A stretch of 64,000 nucleotides of DNA, taken from positions 62,001-126,000 of the forward strand of contig NZ_BOOF01000009.1 in NCBI RefSeq assembly GCF_016863095.1, written 5' to 3'. This document shows positions 26,303-34,333 of this stretch, piece after piece. This DNA is from Microbispora siamensis (GTDB lineage: Bacteria > Actinomycetota > Actinomycetes > Streptosporangiales > Streptosporangiaceae). The position numbers and the translations under genes were made by a program. A model generated the notes under the pieces. It ran no database searches and was not told the origin of the DNA. It saw only the letters and a program-made list of their open reading frames with translations. The first letter of the stretch is position 1. Each line of letters begins with the position of its first letter.

Positions 26303-28777
26303 TCAGCCGTTGGGGAAGAGCAGGCCGTACTGTCCGAGCGCGGTGGCCACGTCGGTCTGCGCCCAGAAACGGTGGTAGTGGAAGACCGGAGCCGATCCAC
26401 CGTTCAGGTACGACTGGACCTTCGGCCAGTCCGGGTCGTTCTTGTACCAGGACCGGATGGAGATGAAGGTCGAGTTGCTGTTGATCGGGTCGCCGTTCGG
26501 CATCTTGCCGGTCCAGCCGGACGGGACGTAGATCGGGTCGTCGAGGCGGTTGTAGTCGGTGCGGGTCTCGGCCACCGACACGCCCTTGGCGTCCTGGTTG
26601 TTCTTCCAGATGCCGTCGAGCAGGGCCTTGGCCGTGGTCTTGGCCTGGGCGTTGCCCGACTTGGCCGCGTAGAACATCAGGACCTTGGCGTACGAACCGG
26701 CCACGCCGATGTCGTTGGTGTAGTCCTGGATGCTCACGTGCAGGCCGGTGTTGGCCGGCGGCATCCCGGTGCCGCTGAAGCTGGCGTCCGGCTGGCCGGT
26801 CCACCGCAGCGTCGAGGGGATCTGGAAGGTGCCGTCGGAGTTGACGGTGGTGCCGGACAGCGCCCAGGTCACCCACTTGTCGAGCAGCGCCTTGGCGTCG
26901 GCGTTGCCGGTGGCGTAGTAGTACTCCGCCACGCGCTCCATCGACCAGGCCTGGAAGCCGAACCACTGGTTGGACGGCGGGTCGTGGTAGACCGGCTGCC
27001 AGTCATAGGCCATGCCGAAGAACTTCGGCAGGTTCGACGGCGGGGCGGCGTAGTGGCCCTCCCAGCTGTTGGTCGCGCCACCGGCGATGGCGCCCTCGGC
27101 CGACTGCAGCCACTTGTAGAACTGCAGCTGGCGGGTGAGGCTGGTCGACCAGTCGGTGACCGCGGTCGCGCCCTTGGGCTTCAGGGCGTTCACGTTCGAC
27201 AGCGCCCAGGCCGCCATCGGGTTCTGGTAGCCGCCGTGGTTGTGGCTGGAGCCGATGCGCCAGGCCCATCCGGCCGAGGTGTCGGTCGCGCCGCCCCAGG
27301 CGTAGTACCAGGACAGCAGGTAGTTCGACGCGTTCTTGCCGGTGCCCGCCGGGCAGGAGGTGCTGGTGCAGCCTGGCTGCTTGAAGTACTTGTCGTACAT
27401 CGCGTAGCGCAGGTAGTCGCCCATCTTGGCGGCGTTGGCCACCGCGGTGGAGATCTGCGACTGCTTGCCCTGCTCGGTCGCCCAGGTCAGCGCCCAGTAG
27501 GCGGCCTGGACGGCGCGGGCGTCGGCGTCCGGCGCGTTGGTGTACTTCCACTGCTTGGCGTAGCTGCTGTCGCCGGTGAACAGGTCGAGGTACCCGTTCT
27601 TGCCGCCGAAGGCGAAGGTGTCGCACGACGGCTGCGGGATGGTCTCGAAGACCGACTCCTCTGGACCGCGCTGGTAGGTGTTGATGTACGCCGGCTTGGT
27701 GGTGCCGTCGCCGCAGCGGCCGTAGCCGTAGGTGTTGTCGACGTCCAGCAGCCAGTGCATGCCGTAGATGTCGGAGGTGCCGTAGGCGGACTTCAGCTCG
27801 CCCGCGATCGGGTCGCTGCCGACGCTGACGCTGTTGTCCAGCTTCGACGGGTACTGGCTGATGTCGTTCCACTCACCCGCGTACGTCGCCGGCTTGCTGG
27901 CGTCGTACTTGTCGTTGGTGGGCTGGTCGGCGTGCGACGGGATGATGTACTTCTCCATCGTCGTCCACGCGGTGTTGAACTTCGTCCAGTCACCGGTGAT
28001 CTTGCCGTACATCGCCTCCAGCCACAGGTAGTAGCTGAACGCCTCGGACGTCGTCTCGTGGCCCTGGTCGGGAGCCTCCACGAGCAGCGTCTCGACCGAG
28101 TGGTACGGCACGCCCTGCGGCGAGAAGTACCCGTTGGCCGGGTCGTGGATCTTGTTGTACATCGTCATGAAGTTGTTGATGTACTGGTTGTTCCCCGGCG
28201 AGGGGCTCGTCGACGGCGACGCGGAGGGCGACGCCGAAGGCGAGGCGGAGGGGGACGCCGAGGGGGACGCCGAGGGCGACGCGGAGGGGGACGCCGACGG
28301 GCTGACCGAGGGGCTCGGGGACGGGCTGACGGTCGCCCCACAGGTCACGCCGTTGATGGAGAACGAGGCGGGCTTGCTGTTGCTGCCCGACCACGTTCCC
28401 TGGAACCCGATGTTGGTCGTGGCGCCGGTGCCGAGGTTCCCGTTCCACGACATGTTCGTGGCCGTGACGGTGGCGCCGCTCTGGCTCCAGTTCGCCGACC
28501 AGCCGTTCGACAGCTTCTGCCCGTTGGGGAAGTCGAACTTGAGGGTCCAGCTGCTGATTGAGTCGCCCAGGTTCTTGATGTCCAGGCTGGCCGTGAAACC
28601 GCCCGATCCGGAACCCCAGGAGTTGAGCGCGTACTGGACGTCGCAGGCCACGGCGGCGGACGCGGGGGTCTGCGCCAGCCCGACGAGGAGGCCGCCGGAC
28701 ACGGCGGTGGCCGCCAGCAGGGCGAGGCGTCTCCGCGATCGTGGGAGCGCTCCCGTACTCAGAGCTCTCGTTCGCAT
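26303..28777 (-). CDS. Secreted GH48 exocellulase, CBM2-GH48
   Basis: 824 residues from ATG 28777. Signal peptide with twin basic start ([18 protein letters not shown] to ASA), an N-terminal CBM2 ([17 protein letters not shown] to GVTCGA), a Ser-Pro-Ala linker, then GH48 at about 185-824. GH48 marks are [21 protein letters not shown] with the acid Glu, [19 protein letters not shown] and QSWEGHY-like [11 protein letters not shown]48 enzymes run along cellulose from the reducing end and are key to crystalline cellulose breakdown. Two CelR-type palindromes lie at the gene start and 110 bases upstream. Confidence 0.94.
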   Translation of the reverse strand: MRTRALSTGALPRSRRRLALLAATAVSGGLLVGLAQTPASAAVACDVQYALNSWGSGSGGFTASLDIKNLGDSISSWTLKFDFPNGQKLSNGWSANWSQSGATVTATNMSWNGNLGTGATTNIGFQGTWSGSNSKPASFSINGVTCGATVSPSPSPSVSPSASPSASPSASPSASPSASPSASPSASPSTSPSPGNNQYINNFMTMYNKIHDPANGYFSPQGVPYHSVETLLVEAPDQGHETTSEAFSYYLWLEAMYGKITGDWTKFNTAWTTMEKYIIPSHADQPTNDKYDASKPATYAGEWNDISQYPSKLDNSVSVGSDPIAGELKSAYGTSDIYGMHWLLDVDNTYGYGRCGDGTTKPAYINTYQRGPEESVFETIPQPSCDTFAFGGKNGYLDLFTGDSSYAKQWKYTNAPDADARAVQAAYWALTWATEQGKQSQISTAVANAAKMGDYLRYAMYDKYFKQPGCTSTSCPAGTGKNASNYLLSWYYAWGGATDTSAGWAWRIGSSHNHGGYQNPMAAWALSNVNALKPKGATAVTDWSTSLTRQLQFYKWLQSAEGAIAGGATNSWEGHYAAPPSNLPKFFGMAYDWQPVYHDPPSNQWFGFQAWSMERVAEYYYATGNADAKALLDKWVTWALSGTTVNSDGTFQIPSTLRWTGQPDASFSGTGMPPANTGLHVSIQDYTNDIGVAGSYAKVLMFYAAKSGNAQAKTTAKALLDGIWKNNQDAKGVSVAETRTDYNRLDDPIYVPSGWTGKMPNGDPINSNSTFISIRSWYKNDPDWPKVQSYLNGGSAPVFHYHRFWAQTDVATALGQYGLLFPNG
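28742..28755. promoter_or_regulatory. CelR-like box inside the GH48 signal peptide codons
   Basis: TGGGAGCGCTCCCG, 13 of 14 matches to the perfect palindrome at 28887. It covers codons 8-12 of GH48. Confidence 0.65.
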
Positions 28778-28886
28778 TTGAGGAGGGTCTCCAAAAGTGG
28801 GTTGGGGGTGGGAGCATCGGGTGAAGAAATGCCAGGTGGCGGATTTCGTGGCCGATGCGGGCAAGGGTGAATCTGAACGGATAGGA

Positions 28887-28900
28887 TGGGAGCGCTCCCA
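28887..28900. promoter_or_regulatory. CelR-type operator TGGGAGCGCTCCCA upstream of GH48
   Basis: Perfect 14-bp palindrome 110 bases upstream of the GH48 start. This exact sequence is the known binding site of the LacI-family repressor CelR in Thermobifida fusca, released by cellobiose. The CelR gene itself is not in the window. Confidence 0.85.
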
Positions 28901-29039
28901 CCACAGGATTGTGGATTGGGCCCCCGGTATGTCAATGACGGGTTGCCGAGACCTCACGCGGTGACGCCCTCGGGCGGTGAGCCGGGGCCCCTTGCTGGCC
29001 TTTTGCCCGCCTGTGGCGGATGTGGCGCTGATTCATAAC

Positions 29040-29050
29040 TGAAACTTTCA
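29040..29050. promoter_or_regulatory. GAAACTTTC palindrome (TGAAACTTTCA)
   Basis: Eleven-base odd palindrome in the gap between GH48 and the holin gene; one of seven GAAA(C/G)TTTC sites in the window. Confidence 0.55.
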
Positions 29051-29144
29051 TCTGTAACAGCCTGGCCGTTCACCCCGGCGAGGCCCGTGGTTAGGGCTCT
29101 CGGCTGCGGGTAGGCGCTTCCCAACCCTGGAAGGGAGGCAGGCC

Positions 29145-29543
29145 ATGACCATCCAGAAGGAGTCGCCGTCCACGGGCGAACTCGTCCGCCGGCTGTCCGA
29201 GGACGTCTCCCGGCTGATCCGCGACGAACTGCGGCTGGCGCGGCTGGAAATGACTCGCAAGGGCAAACGCGCGGGCATGGGCGCGGGCCTGCTCGGCGCC
29301 GCGGGTCTGATCGCGTTCTACGGCGGAGGAGCCCTCGTGGCCACGGCGATCCTGGCGCTCGCGCTGGTGCTGCCGGCCTGGGCGAGCGCCCTGATCATAG
29401 GCGCCGCGCTGCTGGCGCTCGCCGGGCTGATCGCCCTGGTGGGCAAGGAGCAGGTGTCCCGGGCGGCGCCGCCCACTCCCGACGAGGCGATGCGCAGCCT
29501 CAAAGCAGACATCGACGTCATGAAGGAGAGTGCGCGCAGATGA
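29145..29543 (+). CDS. Phage-holin-like membrane protein (actinobacterial holin superfamily III type)
   Basis: 132 residues. A charged N-terminal helix (ELVRRLSEDVSRLIRDELRL ARLEM) precedes two membrane segments at about 44-66 and 74-96, then a short acidic/basic tail. This is the common actinobacterial Phage_holin_3_6-type protein found with DUF3618 proteins, not a lysis gene. It is the first gene of an operon with the DUF3618 protein (ATGA overlap). The job is unknown, probably in envelope structure or stress. Confidence 0.85.
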   Translation: MTIQKESPSTGELVRRLSEDVSRLIRDELRLARLEMTRKGKRAGMGAGLLGAAGLIAFYGGGALVATAILALALVLPAWASALIIGAALLALAGLIALVGKEQVSRAAPPTPDEAMRSLKADIDVMKESARR

Positions 29544-30412
29544 CCGAGACCGACCCCGGAGCGGCCCGGCCGAACGCCGGGACCGTGGGTGTGCACAGAC
29601 AGGACGTGTCCGAGCCGGTCACCGAGCCGGAGTCGCTGAACGCCGTACGGCAGTCGCGGCCCGGTCCCGAGCCCGTCGCCGCGGCCCGGGACACCGAGAC
29701 CGGACGGGAACACGAGGAGAAGGGGCACGACGAGATCGCCGAGGTCCGCCAGGAGATCGAGCGGACCCGCGACCACCTCGGCGACACGATCGAGGCCCTG
29801 GCCGCCAAGGCCGACGTGAAGGGGCGGGTGCAGGAACGCGTGCACGCGACGACCGCGGCCGCGCGGACCAGGGTGGCCGGTGTCACCGGCCGCGTGCGCG
29901 AGGCGACGCCGGAGCCGCTGCGCGGAGCCGCCGGCAAGGTCGGCGAGCAGGCGAAGCGCCGTTCCGGCCTGATCGCCGCCGCCGGAGCCGCGGGCACCGC
30001 GCTGCTGCTGCTCCGCCGGATCACCCGGAGCCAGGGCCGTACGGCGAGGCCCGGCGTGTCCGGCATGCTCCAGAAGCCGGGCATCTCCGGCAAGGCAGGC
30101 ACGCGGGGGATCCGCGGCCTCGGCAGCGCCCGCATGGGCAGGGGGATGTTCGGCACCTCCGGCAAGATCGGCATGCCGCGTGGCGGTGCCCGCACGTTCG
30201 GCGCCAGGAGCAGGTTCGGCGGCATCGGCCCGCTCGGTGGCAAGGGGACGTTCGGCGGGAAGAGAACGCGTGGCATGAGCGTGTTCGGCCGCAAGGGCAT
30301 GTTCGGTGGGACGAGCATGCGCGGCATGTTCGGCCGGTCCGGCATGTTCGGCGGTCGCCGGATGTTCCCGCAGGCACGTCGCACGCTCATGCGGAGGTTC
30401 GCGCACCGATGA
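29540..30412 (+). CDS. DUF3618 protein with a basic GMFG-repeat tail
   Basis: 290 residues. Residues ~62-105 form the DUF3618 helix (EIAEVRQEIERTRDHLGDTI EALAAKADVK). One short hydrophobic helix (LIAAAGAAGTALLLLRR) lies near 148-165. The last 110 residues are an unusual Gly/Arg/Lys/Met/Phe-rich tract with repeated GMFG, FGG and FGR units, ending MRRFAHR. That tail is much more basic and lower in complexity than the family norm and may bind nucleic acid, teichoic acid or phospholipid. Four-base overlaps link it to the genes on either side. Confidence 0.82.
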   Translation: MTETDPGAARPNAGTVGVHRQDVSEPVTEPESLNAVRQSRPGPEPVAAARDTETGREHEEKGHDEIAEVRQEIERTRDHLGDTIEALAAKADVKGRVQERVHATTAAARTRVAGVTGRVREATPEPLRGAAGKVGEQAKRRSGLIAAAGAAGTALLLLRRITRSQGRTARPGVSGMLQKPGISGKAGTRGIRGLGSARMGRGMFGTSGKIGMPRGGARTFGARSRFGGIGPLGGKGTFGGKRTRGMSVFGRKGMFGGTSMRGMFGRSGMFGGRRMFPQARRTLMRRFAHR

Positions 30413-31413
30413 CCGACCCCGAGGACGAGCAGGGGCCGCTGGAGAGGCTGTCGCGCCGCGACTGGATCGGAGTCGTCAAGCGCACGGCCAAGGAGTTCAA
30501 GGAGGACAACGTCCCCGACTGGGCGGCCTCGCTGACGTACTACGCCGTCCTTTCGATCTTCCCCGGGCTCATCGTGCTGGTGTCGATACTCGGCCTGCTG
30601 GGGCAGAGCGCCACCGACCCGCTGCTCGGGAACATCAAGTCGCTGACGCCGGGGCCGGTCCAGCAGATGCTGCAGACCGGCCTCGCCAACGTCCAGGAGC
30701 ACCAGGGCACCGCCGGGGTGTTCGCCGTCACGGGTCTGCTGCTCGCGCTGTGGGCGGCCTCCGGCTACATGGGAGCGTTCATCCGGGCGACTAACGCGAT
30801 CTTCGACATCCGCGAGGGCCGTCCGTTCTGGAAGGTGACCCCGCTCCGGGTGGGGCTGACGCTCCTGCTGGTGATCCTGATGGCGGCCTCCGTGCTCGCC
30901 GTCACCTTCACCGGCCGTCTCGCCGAGATCGCGGGGAACCTGCTCGGCCTCGGGCCCGCCGCGGTGACGGTCTGGGGCATCGTGAAGTGGCCGGTCCTCG
31001 TGCTGCTCGCGGCGGGAATGATCACCCTGCTCTACTACGCCGCGCCCAACGTCCGCCAGCCCGGCGTGCGGTGGCTCAGCCCCGGCAGCCTGTTCGCCGT
31101 CGTGGCCTGGGTCGTGGTGTCCGCCGGCTTCGGGCTGTACGTCGCGCGGTTCGGCTCCTACAACAAGACGTACGGCACGCTCGCGGCCGTGGTCGTCTTC
31201 CTCATCTGGCTCTGGCTGTCGAACCTCGTCATCCTCAGCGGCGCGGAACTCGACGCCGAGCTCCAGCGCGGCCGGAGGATCGCCGAGGGCGAGTCCCCCG
31301 CGGAGCCGTACGTCGACCCCCGTGATCCCCCGAAGAACCCCGAGCCCGAGGAAGGGCTGAGCGAGGTTCCCGAGCCCCGGCGCGAAGCGCGCCAGGAAAC
31401 CGACGCGCTGTAG
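30409..31413 (+). CDS. YihY/BrkB-family membrane protein
   Basis: 334 residues from ATG 30409, which overlaps the previous stop. Six membrane segments between about residues 35 and 285, with the family marks AASLTYYAVLSIFPGLIVLV near the start and YGTLAAVVVFLIWLWLSNLVIL near the end, then an acidic tail. The family was once called ribonuclease BN by error; the true role is unknown, probably transport or envelope upkeep. Last gene of the three-gene operon; a terminator with a T-rich tail follows. Confidence 0.93.
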   Translation: MTDPEDEQGPLERLSRRDWIGVVKRTAKEFKEDNVPDWAASLTYYAVLSIFPGLIVLVSILGLLGQSATDPLLGNIKSLTPGPVQQMLQTGLANVQEHQGTAGVFAVTGLLLALWAASGYMGAFIRATNAIFDIREGRPFWKVTPLRVGLTLLLVILMAASVLAVTFTGRLAEIAGNLLGLGPAAVTVWGIVKWPVLVLLAAGMITLLYYAAPNVRQPGVRWLSPGSLFAVVAWVVVSAGFGLYVARFGSYNKTYGTLAAVVVFLIWLWLSNLVILSGAELDAELQRGRRIAEGESPAEPYVDPRDPPKNPEPEEGLSEVPEPRREARQETDAL

Positions 31414-31461
31414 GCGGTGCGCCCGCGGTATCGAAGCCCCCGACCGAGAGATATCTGAGAG

Positions 31462-31488
31462 AGGCCCGGCCCGTGCCGGGCCTTTCTC
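31462..31488 (+). terminator. Intrinsic terminator with T-rich tail
   Basis: AGGCCCGGC (31462-31470), loop CCGT, GCCGGGCCT (31475-31483), then TTCTC. It serves the holin-DUF3618-YihY operon and perhaps the convergent CGNR gene. Confidence 0.85.
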
Positions 31489-32107
31489 ATGACCGCGGCT
31501 CCGGCGTCCGGCCGTCGTCGGCGCCGGCCGGGGCGGACGGGGTGGCCGGGGCGGCGTTGCGGCGGGCGCGCAGCGCGCGGACCCTGCCCCGGCTCGCGCA
31601 CGCGGGGGACGGGCACCAGCGCCGGCGCCCCGGCGGGTCGACGAAGACGCCCCTGCAGTCGGGCTCGGGGCAGCTCTTCAGGGCCAGCCGGTCGGAGCCG
31701 GTCATGTGGTCCACCGCCTGGCGGGCGATCCGGGCCAGGGCGTGCGCCGTGGTCGCCGGGGGCTCGCGCCGCAGCCGGTCGTCCGCGCTGAGCCGGACCG
31801 GGTCGTCGTGCTCGCCGAGGAAGGCGGCCAGGTGGGCCACGGCGTCCGCCGGTGGCGGCCGCTCCTCGACGGTGGCCAGCGCGAGCGTACGCAGCGCCTC
31901 CCGCAGCGCCCACGTGCGGTGCAGGTCGTCCTGGCCGGGTGGCCGGGCCGGGGACAGCTCGCACCGCTCCAGCCATTCCGCCAGGCGGGCGGGAGTGGCC
32001 AGCCGTTCGACCGGCGCCGCGCTGAACGTGCGGCCTGTGGTGGCGAGCAGGTTCAGCCAGACGGCGCCGCAGTCGAAGCGGAAGGCGAGCTTGTCGTCCG
32101 TGGTCAC
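31487..32107 (-). CDS. CGNR zinc-finger transcription regulator (ABATE domain)
   Basis: 206 residues, GTG start. N-terminal ABATE-type domain (FDCGAVWLNLLATTG) is followed by a C-terminal CGNR zinc finger at about 143-185: KSCPEPDCRGVFVD and RRRWCPSPACASR. The usual C-G-N-R signature is C-A-S-R here. These proteins are thought to be ligand-sensing regulators. The start abuts two 19-bp palindromes in the gap to the divergent small ORF and phosphotriesterase-like gene, so it likely controls itself and them. A ribosome site is weak, which fits a leaderless message. Confidence 0.88.
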   Translation of the reverse strand: MTTDDKLAFRFDCGAVWLNLLATTGRTFSAAPVERLATPARLAEWLERCELSPARPPGQDDLHRTWALREALRTLALATVEERPPPADAVAHLAAFLGEHDDPVRLSADDRLRREPPATTAHALARIARQAVDHMTGSDRLALKSCPEPDCRGVFVDPPGRRRWCPSPACASRGRVRALRARRNAAPATPSAPAGADDGRTPEPRS

Positions 32108-32116
32108 GAGACCAGC

Positions 32117-32173
32117 GTAACGCCTCAGCCGTTACATCCACTACAGTCCTCCACGTAACGCTCGAAGCGTTAC
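32117..32173. promoter_or_regulatory. Pair of 19-bp palindromes, probable CGNR operator
   Basis: GTAACGCCTCAGCCGTTAC (32117-32135) and GTAACGCTCGAAGCGTTAC (32155-32173), both followed by ATC, with centres 38 bases apart. They fill the 87-bp divergent gap. Confidence 0.75.
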
Positions 32174-32194
32174 ATCGGTGAGGAGGAGTGGGGC

Positions 32195-32323
32195 ATGACG
32201 ACGAGGCAGGAACGGCACGAGCGGCTGACGCGGACCCGCCCGGACCGCGAGGAGGGATGCCGGCTGCTCGGTCTCCTGCGCGACGAGGCGCTCGGCGACG
32301 CGGAGCGGGAGTCCGGACGATGA
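32195..32323 (+). CDS. 42-residue ORF translationally coupled to the phosphotriesterase-like gene
   Basis: ATG at 32195 has a strong GAGGAGGAG site and opens MTTRQERHERLTRTRPDREE, then GCRLLGLLRDEALGDAERES and GR. Its stop overlaps the start of the next gene as ATGA. It is highly charged and helical with no signal. Either a small protein of its own or a leader that couples translation. It is too short for usual gene finders. Confidence 0.6.
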   Translation: MTTRQERHERLTRTRPDREEGCRLLGLLRDEALGDAERESGR

Positions 32324-33225
32324 CGGCGGCCGTCCGCACCGTGCTCGGGGACATACCGCCCGAGGACCTGGGGGTCTGTGACTCCCACGACCATCTGTTC
32401 TTCGCCTCGCCGGCCCTGCCCGGTCAGGAACTGGACGACGCCGGGGCCGCGCTCGCCGAACTCGACGCCTTCGCCGCTCTCGGCGGGCGCGCGGTGGTGC
32501 AGTGGACCCCCTGGGGCTTGGGGCCGCGGGCGGAAGAGTTGCCGGGCCTGTCCCGGCGGTCCGGCGTGCACATCGTGTCCGCCACCGGTCTGCACCAGGC
32601 CAGGCACTACGCCCCGGACGAGCTGCGGCGCGTCCGCGGCGGGCTGGCCGGCCTGTTCGTCCGCGAGCTCACCGCCGCCCCCGTGAGAGCGGGCCTGATC
32701 AAGGTCGCCGGCGCCTACCATCGGCTCGACGACCACGCGCGGCACGTCATGGCCGCCGCCGCCGAGGCGCACCACGCCACAGACGCGCCCATCGGCGTCC
32801 ACCTGGAAGCCGGAACCGCGGCCATGGACGTGCTCGACCTGCTGTGCCGTACGCACGGGGTCCCTCCGCGCCGCGTGATCCTCGGGCACCTGCACCGGTT
32901 CCCGGACACGCGCGTCCACCGGGAGGCCGCCGAGGCCGGTGCGTTCCTGGCGTTCGACGGTCCGTCGCGGGCGCATCACGGCGGCGACTGGCGCCTGCTG
33001 GACTGCCTCGAGGCGCTGGCCGGCGCGGGACACTCCCGCCAGATCCTGCTCGGCGGTGACACGGTCACCGCGGCGGCCCGGTCCGGCGCGGACGGTCCCG
33101 GCATGCCGTTCCTGCTCGGCGGCCTGCGCCCGCGGATCGAGCGGGAGCTCGGCCCGGGGGTCGCCTTGGCGATCTTCGTCGAGAATCCGGCCCGGGCGTT
33201 CGCCGCCCACTGGCGGCGGCCGTGA
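32320..33225 (+). CDS. Phosphotriesterase-family metal-dependent hydrolase
   Basis: 301 residues. All metal ligands of the PTE/PLL fold are present: HDH at H23 and H25, the lysine to be carboxylated K128 (LIKVAG), H161 (GVHLEAG), H190 (LGHLHR) and D247 (LGGDTV). A binuclear amidohydrolase-type active site is therefore expected. Relatives hydrolyse lactones (some quench quorum signals), organophosphates or glycosyl lactones; the substrate is unknown. It is coupled to the 42-aa ORF and probably controlled by the divergent CGNR protein. Confidence 0.9.
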   Translation: MTAAVRTVLGDIPPEDLGVCDSHDHLFFASPALPGQELDDAGAALAELDAFAALGGRAVVQWTPWGLGPRAEELPGLSRRSGVHIVSATGLHQARHYAPDELRRVRGGLAGLFVRELTAAPVRAGLIKVAGAYHRLDDHARHVMAAAAEAHHATDAPIGVHLEAGTAAMDVLDLLCRTHGVPPRRVILGHLHRFPDTRVHREAAEAGAFLAFDGPSRAHHGGDWRLLDCLEALAGAGHSRQILLGGDTVTAAARSGADGPGMPFLLGGLRPRIERELGPGVALAIFVENPARAFAAHWRRP

Positions 33226-33250
33226 ACCCGGGAGAGGCCCGGCCGGCGCA

Positions 33251-33286
33251 GGCCCCGCCTTCTCGACCAGGAGAAAGGACGGGGCC
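33251..33286. terminator. Imperfect terminator hairpin between convergent genes
   Basis: GGCCCCGCCTTCTC pairs with GAGAAAGGACGGGGCC with a small bulge. It lies between the phosphotriesterase-like gene and the mini-peptide gene. Confidence 0.6.
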
Positions 33287-33294
33287 GGGTCCGC

Positions 33295-33408
33295 TCAGCA
33301 GCAGTGCACCATGTCCGCGCTGGCGGGGGTGGACGATGCCGCGGTGATGGCGGCGGTGATGCCGATGGACATGAGGGCGGTGAGTACGGCGGCGATGCGG
33401 CGGCGCAT
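33295..33408 (-). CDS. Mini secreted peptide precursor, ends DMVHCC
   Basis: 37 residues: MRRRIAAVLTALMSIG, then ITAAITAASSTPASA, then DMVHCC. An n-region of three Arg, a hydrophobic core and an AxA cleavage site form a full signal peptide, which leaves a mature hexapeptide with a C-terminal His-Cys-Cys. A GGAG site lies six to seven bases before the ATG. It is the second of two tandem near-copies; the upstream copy is at 33452. Coding is supported by the copies being the same except for in-frame codon changes. No family is recognised. Confidence 0.72.
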   Translation of the reverse strand: MRRRIAAVLTALMSIGITAAITAASSTPASADMVHCC

Positions 33409-33451
33409 AGAAGCTCCTTTTCCGGGTCTGAGTCTGGGGGTGTCGGTTCGG

Positions 33452-33568
33452 TCAGCAGCAGTGCATTTGGTCTGCGCTGGCGGGGGTGGACGATGCCGCG
33501 GTGATGGCGGCGGTGATGCCGATGGACATGAGGGCGGTGAATACGGCGGCGGCGATGCGGCGGCGCAT
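33452..33568 (-). CDS. Mini secreted peptide precursor, ends DQMHCC
   Basis: 38 residues: MRRRIAAAVFTALMSIG, ITAAITAASSTPASA, then DQMHCC. It differs from its neighbour by one inserted residue, two changes in the leader and two in the mature part, while Asp, His and both final Cys are kept. The ribosome site AGAAGGAGCTTCTATG is shared with the other copy. Palindromes lie 110-160 bases upstream. Possible roles are a pheromone, metal-binding peptide or redox sensor; none is shown. Confidence 0.72.
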   Translation of the reverse strand: MRRRIAAAVFTALMSIGITAAITAASSTPASADQMHCC

Positions 33569-33814
33569 AGAAGCTCCTTCTTCGGGTCTGCGATGGAGGC
33601 GGGTGCGGGACTCCGCCGCGTCCGGCGAGGTCCTCGCGAAGCGATCCCCACTGTTGGAGGTGCGGGCTATGGACGCCAGGTTTCCGGATGTCCGGAAAAA
33701 TTCGGAACGCTGCCGTTTTGCCGAATCTCGAGGATGGAACAACGGCGAACAGGACGCGTGACGGCGCGGACCGGGCTCACCCCGCCGCGAGCTGATCCAG
33801 AATAGTATTCTGGT
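33569..33814. promoter_or_regulatory. Divergent control region with two palindromes
   Basis: TTTCCGGATGTCCGGAAA (33681-33698, eight-base arms) is followed by ATTCGG/CCGAAT arms (33700-33705 and 33721-33726). They lie between the mini-peptide genes (minus) and the MaoC gene (plus). TAGTAT at 33803-33808 is a good minus-10 box six bases before the MaoC GTG, which implies a leaderless transcript. Confidence 0.6.
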
Positions 33815-34333
33815 GTGACGGTCCATGAAGCCCGCATCGGGCGCTACTACGAGGACTTCGTGGTCGGCGACGTCTACCAGCACCCGCTCGGCCGGACGAT
33901 CAGCGAGGCCGACAACACCTGGTTCACGCTGCTGACGATGAACACCAACCAGAACCATTTCAACGCGCACTTCGCCGCTCGGGCTCCGGTCGGAAAGATC
34001 ATCGTGAACTCGGGGCTCTCGGTGGCGATCGTGCTCGGGCTGTCGGTCATCGACGTCAGCCAGACGGCCATGATGAACCTCGGCTGGGACGAGATCCGGC
34101 TGACCCATCCGGTCTTCGTGGGCGACACGCTGTACGCCGAGTCGATCGTGGTGGACAAGCGCGAGTCGAAGTCCCGGCCGTACGCCGGCATCGTCACCTG
34201 CCGCACCCGCGGCCTGAACCAGGACGGGGACGAGGTGATGTCGTGGCGGCGCGCGGTGATGGTCTACAGGCGCGACGCGCCGCACGACAAGGGGTACTTC
34301 CCGCGCGCCAAGACCGGCCCGATGGAGGCGTAG
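33815..34333 (+). CDS. MaoC-family (hotdog) dehydratase
   Basis: 172 residues, GTG start. Hotdog fold with the hydratase 2 pattern RTISEADNTWFTLLTMNTNQNHFNAHFA (Asp and His dyad) and LTHPVFVGDTLYAES. These enzymes add water to enoyl-CoA or related thioesters; close relatives act on mesaconyl-CoA. The stop overlaps the next start by one base (TAGTG), so it is coupled to the acyl-CoA dehydrogenase, and the pair should act in one branched-chain or dicarboxylate acyl-CoA route. Confidence 0.9.
   Translation: MTVHEARIGRYYEDFVVGDVYQHPLGRTISEADNTWFTLLTMNTNQNHFNAHFAARAPVGKIIVNSGLSVAIVLGLSVIDVSQTAMMNLGWDEIRLTHPVFVGDTLYAESIVVDKRESKSRPYAGIVTCRTRGLNQDGDEVMSWRRAVMVYRRDAPHDKGYFPRAKTGPMEA

Larger units (their letters stand above)
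28778..29144. other. 367-bp divergent control region, GH48 / holin operon
   Basis: No ORF is credible. The region holds the CelR box, the GAAACTTTC palindrome and, near 29116-29140, the GGAAGGGAGG ribosome site of the holin-like gene. Confidence 0.7.

Noticed and set aside
29145..29543. Prophage holin, hence a prophage
   Set aside because: No other phage gene nearby; this holin-like family is chromosomal in actinomycetes next to DUF3618 and YihY genes.
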